Source: an uncultured Clostridia bacterium (GTDB taxonomy: Bacteria > Bacillota > Clostridia > Christensenellales > Aristaeellaceae). Taken from it: a DNA stretch of 24,107 nucleotides. The stretch is taken from positions 1 to 24,107 of the forward strand of contig CAKULG010000031.1 in the NCBI GenBank assembly GCA_934667105.1. Direction: 5' to 3'. The position numbers and the translations under genes were made by a program. The notes below the pieces were generated by a model. It worked only from the letters and a program-made list of their open reading frames with translations, ran no database searches and had not been told where the DNA came from. The stretch's first letter is position 1. The number at the start of each line of letters is the position of its first letter. Positions 1 through 6,300 of this stretch are shown piece by piece.

Positions 1-1
1 G

Positions 2-352
2 CTGCTGGCGCTGCGGGATCAGCATCTCACCGCCGAGAATCAGCGGCCCGAGGTGCTGGAGGCCATGGCGCGGCTGGCGGCGGCCATGACCGGGCGCTTG
101 ACGGCGCTGGAGGCCCGGGTGGCGGCGCTGGAGAGCGGCGGCGCGGGCGAAGCGGGCGGCGATACCCCCGCAGAAACGATTCCGGCCTGGCACGCCTGGA
201 CGGGGATCCCGGGCAGCGGCTATCAAAAGGGCGAACGGGTGACGCACCACGGGAAAATCTGGGAGAGCGCCTTTGATGGCGAAAACGTATGGGAGCCGGA
301 CACCTTCGGCGCGGAAAGCCTGTGGGTGGAAGTGACGGAAGCGACGGCGTAA
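2..352 (+). CDS. Phage tail protein C-terminus with carbohydrate-binding (CBM5/12-like) module, 5'-truncated
   Basis: The reading frame is open from base 2 and runs off the left edge, so only the last ~116 residues are seen. An internal GTG at 53 could start a shorter protein, but no ribosome binding site precedes it. The visible part begins with a leucine-zipper-like heptad stretch (RLTALEARVAALES), then a short Gly/Ala linker, then a compact module with spaced aromatic residues (WHAWTG, GYQKGERVTHHGKIWES, NVWEPDTFGAESLW). This is the pattern of the small chitin/cellulose-binding module often found at the end of phage tail and baseplate proteins. It probably binds cell-wall glycans during adsorption. 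It lies 20 bp upstream of the tail-fibre gene on the same strand. The domain call is by pattern; the larger protein is unknown. Confidence 0.65.
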   Translation: MLALRDQHLTAENQRPEVLEAMARLAAAMTGRLTALEARVAALESGGAGEAGGDTPAETIPAWHAWTGIPGSGYQKGERVTHHGKIWESAFDGENVWEPDTFGAESLWVEVTEATA

Positions 353-372
353 AAAAAGGGGGGTGACGCGCC

Positions 373-1608
373 GTGCTGGAGATCAACGCGGCATTTGGCC
401 AGGAGGGCAAAAACCTGGGCCTGGTGGGGCGAACAGGGGAAAACGCATCCCGGCGCATTGTATTCGACTGCGAGGCCGTTCTGGGCGAATTTCCAGGCGC
501 GGGGATCGTCTGTGCCCTGCGCCGGGCCTGCGACGCGGAGGCATACGCCAAGGAACTGACGACGGATGGCAAAAAGCGGCTGCTGACGCTTTCTGCCGCC
601 GATGTGGCCGCGCCGGGAAGCCTGATGATCGAGCTTCGGGCGGTGGAGGCGGACGCGATCCGCAAATCCGCCGTATATGTGGGGCGCATCGAGCGCGGCC
701 TGTCCGGCCAGGGGGACGCGCCGGGGAACCCGGTGGCGGATACCATCAACAACCTGGAGGCGCGGGCAAAGGCGGCCAGCGCGGCCGCTGCCGCCGCCCA
801 GGCCGTGGCGGACGAGGTGCAAGAAAGGCTGGAGGCCGGGGAATTCAAGGGCGATAAGGGCGACCCGGGCAAGGACGGAGCGCCTGGCAAGGACGGCAGC
901 GACGCGAACGTGACCGCCGAGAACATCGAAGCTGCGCTGGGGTATGCGCCCGCCAAAGTACCCCAATCGGTGTCGTGGGGAATTATAAATAATGTTAATG
1001 GCGAAATTGCATTAAACCCGGCATCAAATAACACTATCGATTCGCGCACAACGCGACAGCCGATAACCACAGGAAATTTTGATTACGCCGTCACCGCCGC
1101 CCTGACGGACGGCAAAGGCCCGGCCTGGACGGCGGCGCAGCAGGCAGCGGCACGGGAGCGGATGGGGATTCCAAGCGATTATGAATTAATCGAAGAAATT
1201 GTTTTAGCAGAAGAAAGCAGGGTTGTTCGATCAAAAGAACCGGATGGAACCCCGTATAATTTTGCAGTGATCATGCTGCGTGCAGAATTCCCCGCCTCTG
1301 AGAAAACGGGTAATATCTATATAGCATATGATATCGGTAACCATCCCGCTGCTGCAACATCGTACTTTTTATCCCCATATAAAGCCGATGCCGTTAAGTA
1401 TGGATACTCAAAGATATGGGTGGAAAATAGCCGCTATCGCTCAGGGTGGTGGACTTGTGCGGAGAAAAAAGGGCAGTTTGCGCAATATTACGAGAATCCG
1501 GTGCAGCAAGATAAATACTCGATTGCGGACGGAAACATCACCGCTTTTTCCACGGATGTCATGGCCGCTGGCACAAAAATTACGATCTACGGGGTGAGAG
1601 CGCAATGA
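373..1608 (+). CDS. Phage tail fibre / baseplate upper-protein-like, collagen-like stalk, receptor-binding tip
   Basis: A 411-residue protein starting at GTG 373 after a GGGGGGTGA ribosome binding site. Residues 1-110 resemble the BppU-type N-terminal beta domain that anchors fibres to the baseplate. Residues ~125-155 are alanine-rich and probably coiled-coil. Residues 160-175 are collagen-like Gly-X-Y triplets (GDKGDPGKDGAPGKDG). ENIEAALGYAPA (183-194) matches a motif common in fibre stalks. The last ~210 residues would be the receptor-binding tip. The DNA turns clearly AT-rich at about 980-1080 and 1170-1600, unlike the GC-rich anchor and the following genes, which suggests mosaic exchange of the tip. 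The stop overlaps the next start (ATGA). Tail assignment is firm; the receptor is unknown. Confidence 0.75.
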   Translation: MLEINAAFGQEGKNLGLVGRTGENASRRIVFDCEAVLGEFPGAGIVCALRRACDAEAYAKELTTDGKKRLLTLSAADVAAPGSLMIELRAVEADAIRKSAVYVGRIERGLSGQGDAPGNPVADTINNLEARAKAASAAAAAAQAVADEVQERLEAGEFKGDKGDPGKDGAPGKDGSDANVTAENIEAALGYAPAKVPQSVSWGIINNVNGEIALNPASNNTIDSRTTRQPITTGNFDYAVTAALTDGKGPAWTAAQQAAARERMGIPSDYELIEEIVLAEESRVVRSKEPDGTPYNFAVIMLRAEFPASEKTGNIYIAYDIGNHPAAATSYFLSPYKADAVKYGYSKIWVENSRYRSGWWTCAEKKGQFAQYYENPVQQDKYSIADGNITAFSTDVMAAGTKITIYGVRAQ

Positions 1609-1901
1609 AAAAAAATATCTTAGTACAGACCGGCGAGCGTGAAGAGCAGCGCACACGGCGCATCCCCGCGACCTACGGGGAAAATGGCGAAATCTTAACG
1701 CCCGAATTCGTGGAAACCTACACCGTCAACGTGCCCATCATGGAAGCCAGAAACGTTGAAATGACGGCGGAGGAAATTACAGAACTGGAATCCATACAGG
1801 CCAGCGCACCAAAACCGGAGCAAAGCGCGGCGGAGCGTGTGGCGGCGTTGGAAGCCCAGGTGGCGGCGCTGACGGCGCTGCTGACGCGGAAGGGGGGATA
1901 A
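1605..1901 (+). CDS. Small phage tail-region protein with C-terminal coiled coil
   Basis: A 98-residue protein whose ATG overlaps the fibre stop by four bases, so it is translationally coupled. The N-terminal two thirds are polar and probably beta-rich (RRIPATYGENGEILTPEFVE). The last ~30 residues form heptads (AAERVAALEAQVAALTALLT) very like those in the partial gene at the left edge. Position between fibre and endolysin is where XkdW/XkdX-type small accessory tail proteins lie in Firmicutes phages. No enzymatic motif is visible. It may be a fibre-assembly chaperone or a minor tail component; that is inference from position and shape. Confidence 0.6.
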   Translation: MKKNILVQTGEREEQRTRRIPATYGENGEILTPEFVETYTVNVPIMEARNVEMTAEEITELESIQASAPKPEQSAAERVAALEAQVAALTALLTRKGG

Positions 1902-1903
1902 CC

Positions 1904-2887
1904 GTGGACAAGACGGAAAAGGCCCGGGAATGGGCGCTTTCCCGGGTGGGGTGCCCTTACATCATGGGCGGCACGGGGCAATTTTGCACGGTGGCCTACC
2001 GCAAAGCCCGGGCGGCGCAATACCCGGGCAGCGCGGCGAAAATACGGGAGAACTGCCCGCGCATGAAGGGCAGCGCCACCAGCTGCAGGGGCTGCCGCTG
2101 GTGGGACGACACGGCGGGCACGGGCAAGCGGGCCTACGACTGCGCCCAGCTTACCCGCTGGTGCATGGACGCGGTGGGAATTAAGCTGGTATCCGGGGCC
2201 ACCAGCCAATGGACGCGCACGGCCTGGGCGGAAAAGGGCGAAATTGACAGCCTGCCCGGAGAAAAGCTCTGCCTGGTATTCCGCCAGGACGCGCCCGGGA
2301 AAATGGGCCATGTGGGGCTGTATCTGGGGGACGGCACGGTGGTGCACGCAAAGGGGCACGCCTGGGGGGTGATCCGGCAGAAGCTGGGCGAGGCCAGGTT
2401 TACCCATTGGGGCGTTCCGGCGGGCCTGTACGCCGCCCAGGAGGGCCGGAACGAGGGCCAGGGGGACGAGAACCAGGGAAAGGGGGGAAATACCTTGCCA
2501 GGCGAAAACGCGGAAAACGGGGCCAATGCGGGCCAAAGCGCGGCACTGCGCCGGGGCGATAAGGGCGAGGCCGTGCGGGCGCTGCAAACGCGGCTGCTGG
2601 GGCTCGGCCTGAACCTGTACCAATACGGCGCGGACGGGAGCTTTGGCGCGGAGACAGAGGCCGCCGTGCGGGCGCTGCAGGCGGGGGCCGGGCTGGAAGA
2701 AACGGGGGTAATGGACGCGGCGGCCTGGGCGGCGCTGGAAACGGCGCAGGCGGTGCAGCGGCAGCGTGCGGACACGCGGGCGTGCCTAAACGCCATGGAG
2801 CGGGAGATCAACAACGCCCGGGCGGCATTGCAGACGGCCCAGGAGAGCCTGGATAAGCTGGCGGCGGCGATGGACAGCGCAGTATAA
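1904..2887 (+). CDS. Endolysin: NlpC/P60 cysteine peptidase with C-terminal peptidoglycan-binding domain
   Basis: A 327-residue protein starting at GTG 1904 behind AGGGGGGAT, two bases after the previous stop. Residues 1-175 form an NlpC/P60-type peptidase: the opening CPYIMGGTG, nucleophile Cys80 in YDCAQLTRW, His136 in GHVGLYLGDG, and His149 nearby. Between the opening and the nucleophile is a ~50-residue insert with four cysteines (C28, C51, C61, C64) and the pair C61-x2-C64, which could bind a metal. A low-complexity Gly/Asn/Glu linker (180-210) leads to a PG_binding_1 repeat (~212-280: LRRGDKGEAVRALQTRLLGLG, GADGSFGAETEAAVRALQ). A charged helix closes the protein. It would cleave wall peptides at lysis. 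There is no signal peptide, so export depends on the holin encoded just downstream. Confidence 0.88.
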   Translation: MDKTEKAREWALSRVGCPYIMGGTGQFCTVAYRKARAAQYPGSAAKIRENCPRMKGSATSCRGCRWWDDTAGTGKRAYDCAQLTRWCMDAVGIKLVSGATSQWTRTAWAEKGEIDSLPGEKLCLVFRQDAPGKMGHVGLYLGDGTVVHAKGHAWGVIRQKLGEARFTHWGVPAGLYAAQEGRNEGQGDENQGKGGNTLPGENAENGANAGQSAALRRGDKGEAVRALQTRLLGLGLNLYQYGADGSFGAETEAAVRALQAGAGLEETGVMDAAAWAALETAQAVQRQRADTRACLNAMEREINNARAALQTAQESLDKLAAAMDSAV

Positions 2888-2906
2888 AAACGGAAGGAAA
2901 AAACGA

Positions 2907-3290
2907 ATGGAAGGGATTACTTTCGAGGGGGTAGCGGCGGCGGTGGGCGTGGTGATCGCCTTTTGCGGGCTGCTGGTGACGATCACAAAGACGGTGGACG
3001 CGGTGCGCTCCTGGCGCGCGCCCCAGGAAAAGCGGGACGCGGAGCAGGGCGAGGCCATCGCAAAAAACAAGGAAAAACTGCGAAACGACATGGCCAGACT
3101 GGACGAGCACGACAGGGCCATCGACGGCCTTTGCGCCGGGCAGACGCACCTGTGCGCGGGCGTGCGGGCGCTATTGGATCACGCATTGCACAACGGCAAC
3201 GCCGACCAGATGAAGGCGGCAAGCGAAGCCATTAACGCCTGGCTGATCGAGACGGCGGCGGGCAGGAACCGGCAAAAGAAAGGGGAATGA
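2907..3290 (+). CDS. XhlA-like phage lysis accessory protein (membrane segment plus coiled coil)
   Basis: A 127-residue protein with one N-terminal hydrophobic segment (about residues 8-28, VAAAVGVVIAFCGLLVTITK), then a charged helical region (QEKRDAEQGEAIAKNKEKLRN) typical of coiled coils. This layout resembles haemolysin XhlA/BhlA-type phage proteins that sit with holin and endolysin, although those usually have the membrane segment at the C-terminus. The start has a GGAAGGAAAAAACGA site upstream. The gene ends in a four-base overlap with the holin start. Role as holin partner or antiholin is inferred from context. Confidence 0.55.
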   Translation: MEGITFEGVAAAVGVVIAFCGLLVTITKTVDAVRSWRAPQEKRDAEQGEAIAKNKEKLRNDMARLDEHDRAIDGLCAGQTHLCAGVRALLDHALHNGNADQMKAASEAINAWLIETAAGRNRQKKGE

Positions 3291-3607
3291 AAATGAAGAT
3301 CGATTGGAAACGGAAACTCACCTCGAGGAAGTTTTGGACGGCCATTGCTGGCTTTGTGGCCATGATGATTACGGCCTTCGGCGGCGCGGAGGAAACCGCT
3401 ACGCAGATCACGGCGCTGATCATGGCGGGGGCCGCCGTGGTGGCCTATATCATCGGCGAGGGCCTGGCGGACGCGGCCAACGCCGGAAAAACGGACGAAG
3501 AAGCGCCGGAGAACGGATCCACCGTGAAGGTGACAAAGGAAGGGATTGAGTTGAACTCTCCCCGCGTGACCCTTGCAACCGCAGTGGTAAAGCAGCCCGA
3601 AGAGTAA
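3287..3607 (+). CDS. Phage holin
   Basis: A 106-residue protein. The first ATG (3287) overlaps the previous stop, and a second ATG at 3293 gives a start two codons later; either is possible. It opens with a basic amphipathic stretch (IDWKRKLTSRKFW), then two hydrophobic segments (about 17-32 and 40-57) separated by a short acidic turn, and a hydrophilic, charged C-tail. The NWKxRLxxxxFW-like opening and two-helix layout are those of small Firmicutes holins of the phi-LC3/clostridial type. It should form membrane lesions that release the endolysin. It follows the endolysin and XhlA-like genes in one unit. Confidence 0.75.
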   Translation: MKMKIDWKRKLTSRKFWTAIAGFVAMMITAFGGAEETATQITALIMAGAAVVAYIIGEGLADAANAGKTDEEAPENGSTVKVTKEGIELNSPRVTLATAVVKQPEE

Positions 3608-3621
3608 GGCGGTGACGCTGC

Positions 3622-3819
3622 ATGCGGTTTAACGGCATCCCCAAGAGCCGCATCGATGCGGCGGACGCGGAATTTGTGCTGACCGACGACGAGCGCGACG
3701 TGCTGGCCCTCTCCCGGCGCGGGAAGAGCGTGGTTGCAATCAGCCTGGCGCTGGGCATGGGTGAAAGAACCGTCAAGCGCCACCGGGCCAGCATTACGCG
3801 AAAGCTTAACAACATGTAG
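3622..3819 (+). CDS. Small LuxR/GerE-type helix-turn-helix regulator
   Basis: A 65-residue protein made almost only of a LuxR C-terminal DNA-binding domain: LTDDERDVLALSRRGKSVVAIS, then LGMGERTVKRHRASITRKL. This matches the family pattern LTxxE-x-VLxL...G-x-S-x-x-x-I-x-x-x-L-x-x-x-x-x-TVKxH-x-x-x-I-x-x-KL. There is no receiver or ligand domain. Start ATG 3622 follows AAGGCGGTGACGCTGC. It is the last gene of the lysis unit, and a strong terminator begins at its stop codon. Similar short HTH proteins occur at the end of clostridial prophage late operons. The target is unknown; the repeats at 3861-3892 next door are a natural candidate. Confidence 0.7.
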   Translation: MRFNGIPKSRIDAADAEFVLTDDERDVLALSRRGKSVVAISLALGMGERTVKRHRASITRKLNNM

Positions 3820-3842
3820 CCCCCGAAAGGGGGCCTTTTTTT
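3819..3842 (+). terminator. Rho-independent terminator of the tail/lysis operon
   Basis: Stem GCCCCC / GGGGGC with a GAAA tetraloop, followed by a run of seven T. It begins on the last base of the HTH gene stop codon and closes the late operon. Confidence 0.9.
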
Positions 3843-3860
3843 ATTTTTGCCTCTGCGAAA

Positions 3861-3892
3861 TCGCCCGAATATTGGGGTTAACTCGCCCGAAT
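3861..3892 (+). repeat. Tandem direct repeat TCGCCCGAAT, 22-bp spacing, upstream of a promoter
   Basis: TCGCCCGAAT occurs at 3861-3870 and again at 3883-3892. The 22-bp period equals about two DNA helical turns, so both copies face the same side of the helix. They end about 20 bp upstream of a consensus -35 box. This is the usual layout of activator or response-regulator sites. Confidence 0.5.
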
Positions 3893-3912
3893 TTTCGTGT
3901 TGCAAAAAATGA

Positions 3913-3941
3913 TTGACAAGCGCCAAAATGCGCGCTATTAT
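3913..3941 (+). promoter_or_regulatory. Consensus sigma-A promoter for the predicted small RNA
   Basis: -35 TTGACA (3913-3918), 17-bp spacer, -10 TATTAT (3936-3941). Predicted start is at 3948, the first G of a GGGGG hairpin. No coding region begins before the strong terminator at 4011-4043. Confidence 0.75.
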
Positions 3942-3947
3942 AAAAAA

Positions 3948-4043
3948 GGGGGTATCCCCCTGCCAGACGGAAACGCCTGTGGATTGTAATGACTATCGCG
4001 ACGGTCGCAAAAAAGAAAGCTTCTTCGGAGGCTTTCTTTTTTT
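3948..4043 (+). ncRNA. Predicted ~95-nt phage small RNA
   Basis: The stretch from predicted +1 to terminator contains no plausible reading frame but is densely structured. A hairpin GGGGG-TAT-CCCCC starts at +1 (3948-3960). A second (3964-3979) is closed by CAG/CTG with CG-GAAA-CG at the tip, a GNRA loop. A small GCGA-CGG-TCGC stem (3998-4008) follows. Last comes a terminator with a UUCG loop (4011-4043). A linker GGATTGTAATGACTAT (3981-3996) is left single-stranded and could be a target-pairing region. It has its own consensus promoter and possible activator sites. I do not recognise it as a known RNA family. Confidence 0.55.
4011..4043 (+). terminator. Rho-independent terminator with UUCG tetraloop
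   Basis: Stem GAAAGCTTC / GAGGCTTTC (4015-4023 with 4028-4036) closed by C(TTCG)G, flanked by AAAA and a seven-T run that can extend the stem. It separates the small RNA locus from the operon starting at 4131. Confidence 0.88.
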
Positions 4044-4073
4044 AAAAAAATTCGAATTTATTTAAAAAAGCTA

Positions 4074-4102
4074 TTTACAAGTTATATAACTTGTGGTATA
4101 AT
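4074..4102 (+). promoter_or_regulatory. Promoter with embedded 18-bp palindromic operator
   Basis: -35 TTTACA (4074-4079), 17-bp spacer, -10 TATAAT (4097-4102). The spacer and part of the -35 box form a perfect palindrome, ACAAGTTAT/ATAACTTGT (4077-4094). A protein bound there would block RNA polymerase. A strong site AAAGGAGGG precedes the ATG at 4131. Two DNA-binding proteins are encoded downstream, so autorepression is likely. Confidence 0.8.
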
Positions 4103-4130
4103 AAAAACACAAAATAAAGGAGGGAAGAAA

Positions 4131-4850
4131 ATGAAAATTACATCCGATCATAAAAATGTTTGGGAAAAAATCTATAATAATTGCGGATCGACGGAGTACA
4201 TCCTGCAACAAACCGAAGAGCAGCAAGCCTACGTACAGGCCGCAAAAGCGCTGTATTGCGGAATTATTTCCGATATTAAGGCGGACGAAGAAAAAGCAAT
4301 CACGGAAGAAATCGTAAAAGATATAATGCAAAAGCTCGGCCTTTCGGCGGATGATTTTTCGGTTGCGAAAACGCCGGAAGAAAAATTTGAGGTTATTGCG
4401 CATACGCTATGGCATATGACAACGTTTGAAACCGTCCCCTGGTATGACGGCCAATTAAAAAAATCCGACTGGAAACCTTGCGTTTTCGAATCGAACCCAT
4501 CGCATGGAAGCTGCACAATTAGCTTTAATAATGGCGACGGAAGTATCCCGGAATTTATATCCTGCACAGACGGCGGGAGCCTTCGGGCCTCGTGGGCAAG
4601 CGAAATGAAATGGCACGGACGCGCCACGCAGAATTATAACATAACGCTCGAAGCGATGGAACTGACCAAAAAAATAAAAAGCTATTATCCGCGTTTACAG
4701 CATCTTGCAATCCGGGATAATCACGATGGAACGTGGAGCGTTACCGGGCACGATCCCTCCGCGAGGTATAAGCGATACACAACGGAAATTGTTGATCCAA
4801 CGCCTAATATCAAAAGCTTTTTCGACGTGATAAGGGGGGAACAGCAATGA
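4131..4850 (+). CDS. Uncharacterised 239-residue protein, first gene of an operator-controlled phage unit
   Basis: Start ATG 4131 has an excellent ribosome binding site and a consensus promoter. I recognise no family. The N-terminal ~95 residues look helical and charged (EEQQAYVQAAKALYCG, EEKAITEEIVKDIMQKLGL). The middle is aromatic-rich with scattered cysteines (HTLWHMTTFETVPWYDGQ, WKPCVFESNPSHGSC). The C-terminal part looks alpha/beta (MELTKKIKSYYPRLQHLAIRDNHDGTWSVTGHDP). There is no signal peptide or membrane segment, so it is probably cytosolic. The DNA is AT-richer than the tail genes and the cassette downstream, suggesting separate acquisition. Its stop overlaps the start of the ribbon-helix-helix gene by four bases. 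A toxin, modification or exclusion role is possible but unsupported. Confidence 0.6.
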   Translation: MKITSDHKNVWEKIYNNCGSTEYILQQTEEQQAYVQAAKALYCGIISDIKADEEKAITEEIVKDIMQKLGLSADDFSVAKTPEEKFEVIAHTLWHMTTFETVPWYDGQLKKSDWKPCVFESNPSHGSCTISFNNGDGSIPEFISCTDGGSLRASWASEMKWHGRATQNYNITLEAMELTKKIKSYYPRLQHLAIRDNHDGTWSVTGHDPSARYKRYTTEIVDPTPNIKSFFDVIRGEQQ

Positions 4851-5032
4851 TTAAAAAAGATGGCGATCGGGTGATGATGTCTGTCATCCTTACAAAAAAA
4901 CTTGCAGAATACCTAGACGTGCACGCGAAGAAAATGGGCCTTAACAAATCGGCTTATATACGGCTATTGATTGCGAAAGACGCAGAGGAATGCGGAAAAG
5001 GGGCAAAAAATGAAGAAAGGGATAACAGCTAA
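4847..5032 (+). CDS. Ribbon-helix-helix (Arc/CopG-type) DNA-binding protein
   Basis: A 61-residue protein starting in the four-base overlap with the previous stop. The core VILTKKLAEYLDVHAKKMGL followed by NKSAYIRLLIAKDAEE fits a ribbon-helix-helix fold: a short beta strand, helix one, a GLNKSAYIR turn, then helix two. Such proteins are dimeric repressors that bind short palindromes, and many serve as antitoxins. The perfect palindrome in the operon's own promoter is the obvious target. An internal start at the later methionines (VMMSVI) would still give the whole fold. Repressor function is inferred. Confidence 0.7.
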   Translation: MIKKDGDRVMMSVILTKKLAEYLDVHAKKMGLNKSAYIRLLIAKDAEECGKGAKNEERDNS

Positions 5033-5366
5033 CAACATATTGGCGGCATACGCAGAGGCCGGGAGCATTAAGGGCGTGGAAAGAAAATTGGGGATTAGCT
5101 GGCAAAAAATAGCCCGGTGCCTGGTTGATAACGGGATATGCCCAAACAATACATGCGCGGCCATCCAGATGCTATCTAAGCGCGGAAAAAGCCGCCCGGA
5201 AATTTGCGCGATATTAGGAATCAGCCCCAAAACCTGTGATGCATATTGGCCCTATATAAAATGCGCGTATTACGCAGAAAACAGAACGAAAAACGCCCAA
5301 AAAATCGAAAAATGCAGAGAAAGAAAAAAGGGGGGAAATGAAAACGAGTTTACATGGATAAAATAG
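5010..5366 (+). CDS. Phage double helix-turn-helix regulator
   Basis: The chosen start is ATG 5010, behind GGAAAAGGGGC, overlapping the end of the ribbon-helix-helix gene by 23 bp; a TTG at 4971 is in frame but lacks a site. The 118-residue product has two HTH-like units: SIKGVERKLGISWQKIARCL (about 20-39) and SRPEICAILGISPKTCDAYW (about 60-79), followed by PYIKCAYY. The second unit and its xLPY-like tail resemble short HTH proteins seen in Firmicutes phages. The C-terminus is a Lys/Arg/Glu-rich tail. It is the last gene before a terminator. It is probably a transcription factor. Confidence 0.65.
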   Translation: MKKGITANNILAAYAEAGSIKGVERKLGISWQKIARCLVDNGICPNNTCAAIQMLSKRGKSRPEICAILGISPKTCDAYWPYIKCAYYAENRTKNAQKIEKCRERKKGGNENEFTWIK

Positions 5367-5371
5367 TTTGT

Positions 5372-5408
5372 CCCCTTTTTGGCCCGTAATTGGCCCCTTT
5401 TTGGCCCG
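5372..5408 (+). repeat. Direct repeat CCCCTTTTTGGCCCG, 22-bp spacing, overlapping a terminator
   Basis: The 15-mer occurs at 5372-5386 and 5394-5408. The second copy supplies the left arm of the terminator at 5403-5424. The spacing equals that of the repeats at 3861-3892, although the sequence differs. Confidence 0.5.
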
Positions 5409-5424
5409 CCGGGCCTTTTTTTTT
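5403..5424 (+). terminator. Rho-independent terminator after the operator-controlled unit
   Basis: Stem GGCCC / GGGCC (5403-5407 with 5411-5415) followed by nine T. It ends the 4131-5366 unit. The next start codon is only 31 bp further, with no room for a promoter after the terminator, so the next cassette depends on read-through or a promoter overlapping this site. Confidence 0.75.
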
Positions 5425-5454
5425 ATGCAAAAATATAGGCGAAGGGGGGGAGAG

Positions 5455-5835
5455 ATGGTGTTTAGGGCGTACAACCCAAATCCAGCTGGGGCGCGCGTCG
5501 GTGATTGCACAATTCGCGCTGTCAGCAAAGCAACCGGTGATAGTTGGGAACATGTATATTGCGGGCTTTCCGCCGAAGGAATGCGCCTTTGCGACATGCC
5601 AAGCGCTAATCATGTTTGGGGCGCGTATCTCCGCCGACACGGCTTCCGCCGTTACGCCCTCCCGGATGTGTGCCCGGATTGCTACACCGTCGCGGATTTC
5701 TGCCGCGATCATCCTTCCGGCGTGTATGTTCTTGCTTTAAGCGGCCATGTGGTATGCGTGGAGGATGGCGATTATTACGACACATGGGACAGCGGCGCGG
5801 AAGTGCCCGCCTACTACTGGCAAAAGGAGGCCTAA
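5455..5835 (+). CDS. Probable papain-like cysteine protease, small phage-type
   Basis: Start ATG 5455 follows AAGGGGGGGAGAG; an in-frame ATG at 5425 lies inside the terminator T-run and lacks a site. The 126-residue product opens with NPNPAGARVGDCTIRAVSKA, in which a Cys heads a helix after a short strand, as in papain-fold enzymes. Later come SGHVVCVEDGDYYDTWDSG, giving a His followed by an Asp/Asn-type strand. Cys, His and Asp in this order fit a C1/C39-like triad. There is no signal peptide, so it would act in the cytosol or in a particle. It heads the small-gene cassette and ends three bases before the next start. The protease call is by fold pattern only. Confidence 0.5.
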   Translation: MVFRAYNPNPAGARVGDCTIRAVSKATGDSWEHVYCGLSAEGMRLCDMPSANHVWGAYLRRHGFRRYALPDVCPDCYTVADFCRDHPSGVYVLALSGHVVCVEDGDYYDTWDSGAEVPAYYWQKEA

Positions 5836-5838
5836 TCA

Positions 5839-6300
5839 ATGTTTGGATACGGATACCCGTCTAATTATTATTCTCCGGGCCAGCCCATGCCCGACCAGTT
5901 ATCGCAGCTTCGCATGGGCCAGCAACAACCCATGCAGCCCATGCAACAGCCCCAGCCGCAACAAGCGCAGCAGCCGCAGCAAAAAAGCGGCCTGATCTGG
6001 GTGCAGGGCGAAGCCGGGGCCAAAAGCTACATGGTTGCCAATGGCAACAGCGTCCTTTTGATGGACAGCGAATCGCAGACGTTTTATTTAAAATCGGCGG
6101 ATGCGACCGGCATGCCATCCATGCGCATTTTTGATTATCGCGAACGGGAGGCACAAAAACCGCAGCCAATGCAGGCGCAAGACAATAAAAACTATGTGAC
6201 ACGAGATGAATTTAACGCGCTGGCAGCACGCCTGGACGCGATGACGGCCAAGCCCGTAAAAAAGCAGAAGGAGGTAACGGCGGATGAACCCACTGTTTAA
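5839..6300 (+). CDS. Gln/Pro/Met-rich protein with conserved core and coiled-coil tail (probable structural protein)
   Basis: A 153-residue protein after AAAGGAGGCCTAATCA. Residues 1-50 are low complexity (MFGYGYPSNYYSPGQPMP, then QQ/PMQP runs). Residues ~52-98 are a compact beta-rich core (LIWVQGEAGAKSYMVANG, VLLMDSESQTFYLKSADATG). The end has YVTRDEFNALAARLDAM, a short heptad segment common in phage fibre and capsid-associated proteins. From memory, this core appears in other gut Clostridia beside the same kinds of neighbours, without an assigned function. It overlaps the next gene by 17 bp. A role as a virion or decoration component is inference. Confidence 0.5.
   Translation: MFGYGYPSNYYSPGQPMPDQLSQLRMGQQQPMQPMQQPQPQQAQQPQQKSGLIWVQGEAGAKSYMVANGNSVLLMDSESQTFYLKSADATGMPSMRIFDYREREAQKPQPMQAQDNKNYVTRDEFNALAARLDAMTAKPVKKQKEVTADEPTV

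Noticed and set aside
27..1070. A 347-codon minus-strand open frame opposite the tail genes
   Set aside because: Its product is Pro/Arg/Ser-rich with no domain, and it lies antisense to two good phage genes; GC-rich coding DNA routinely gives such shadow frames.
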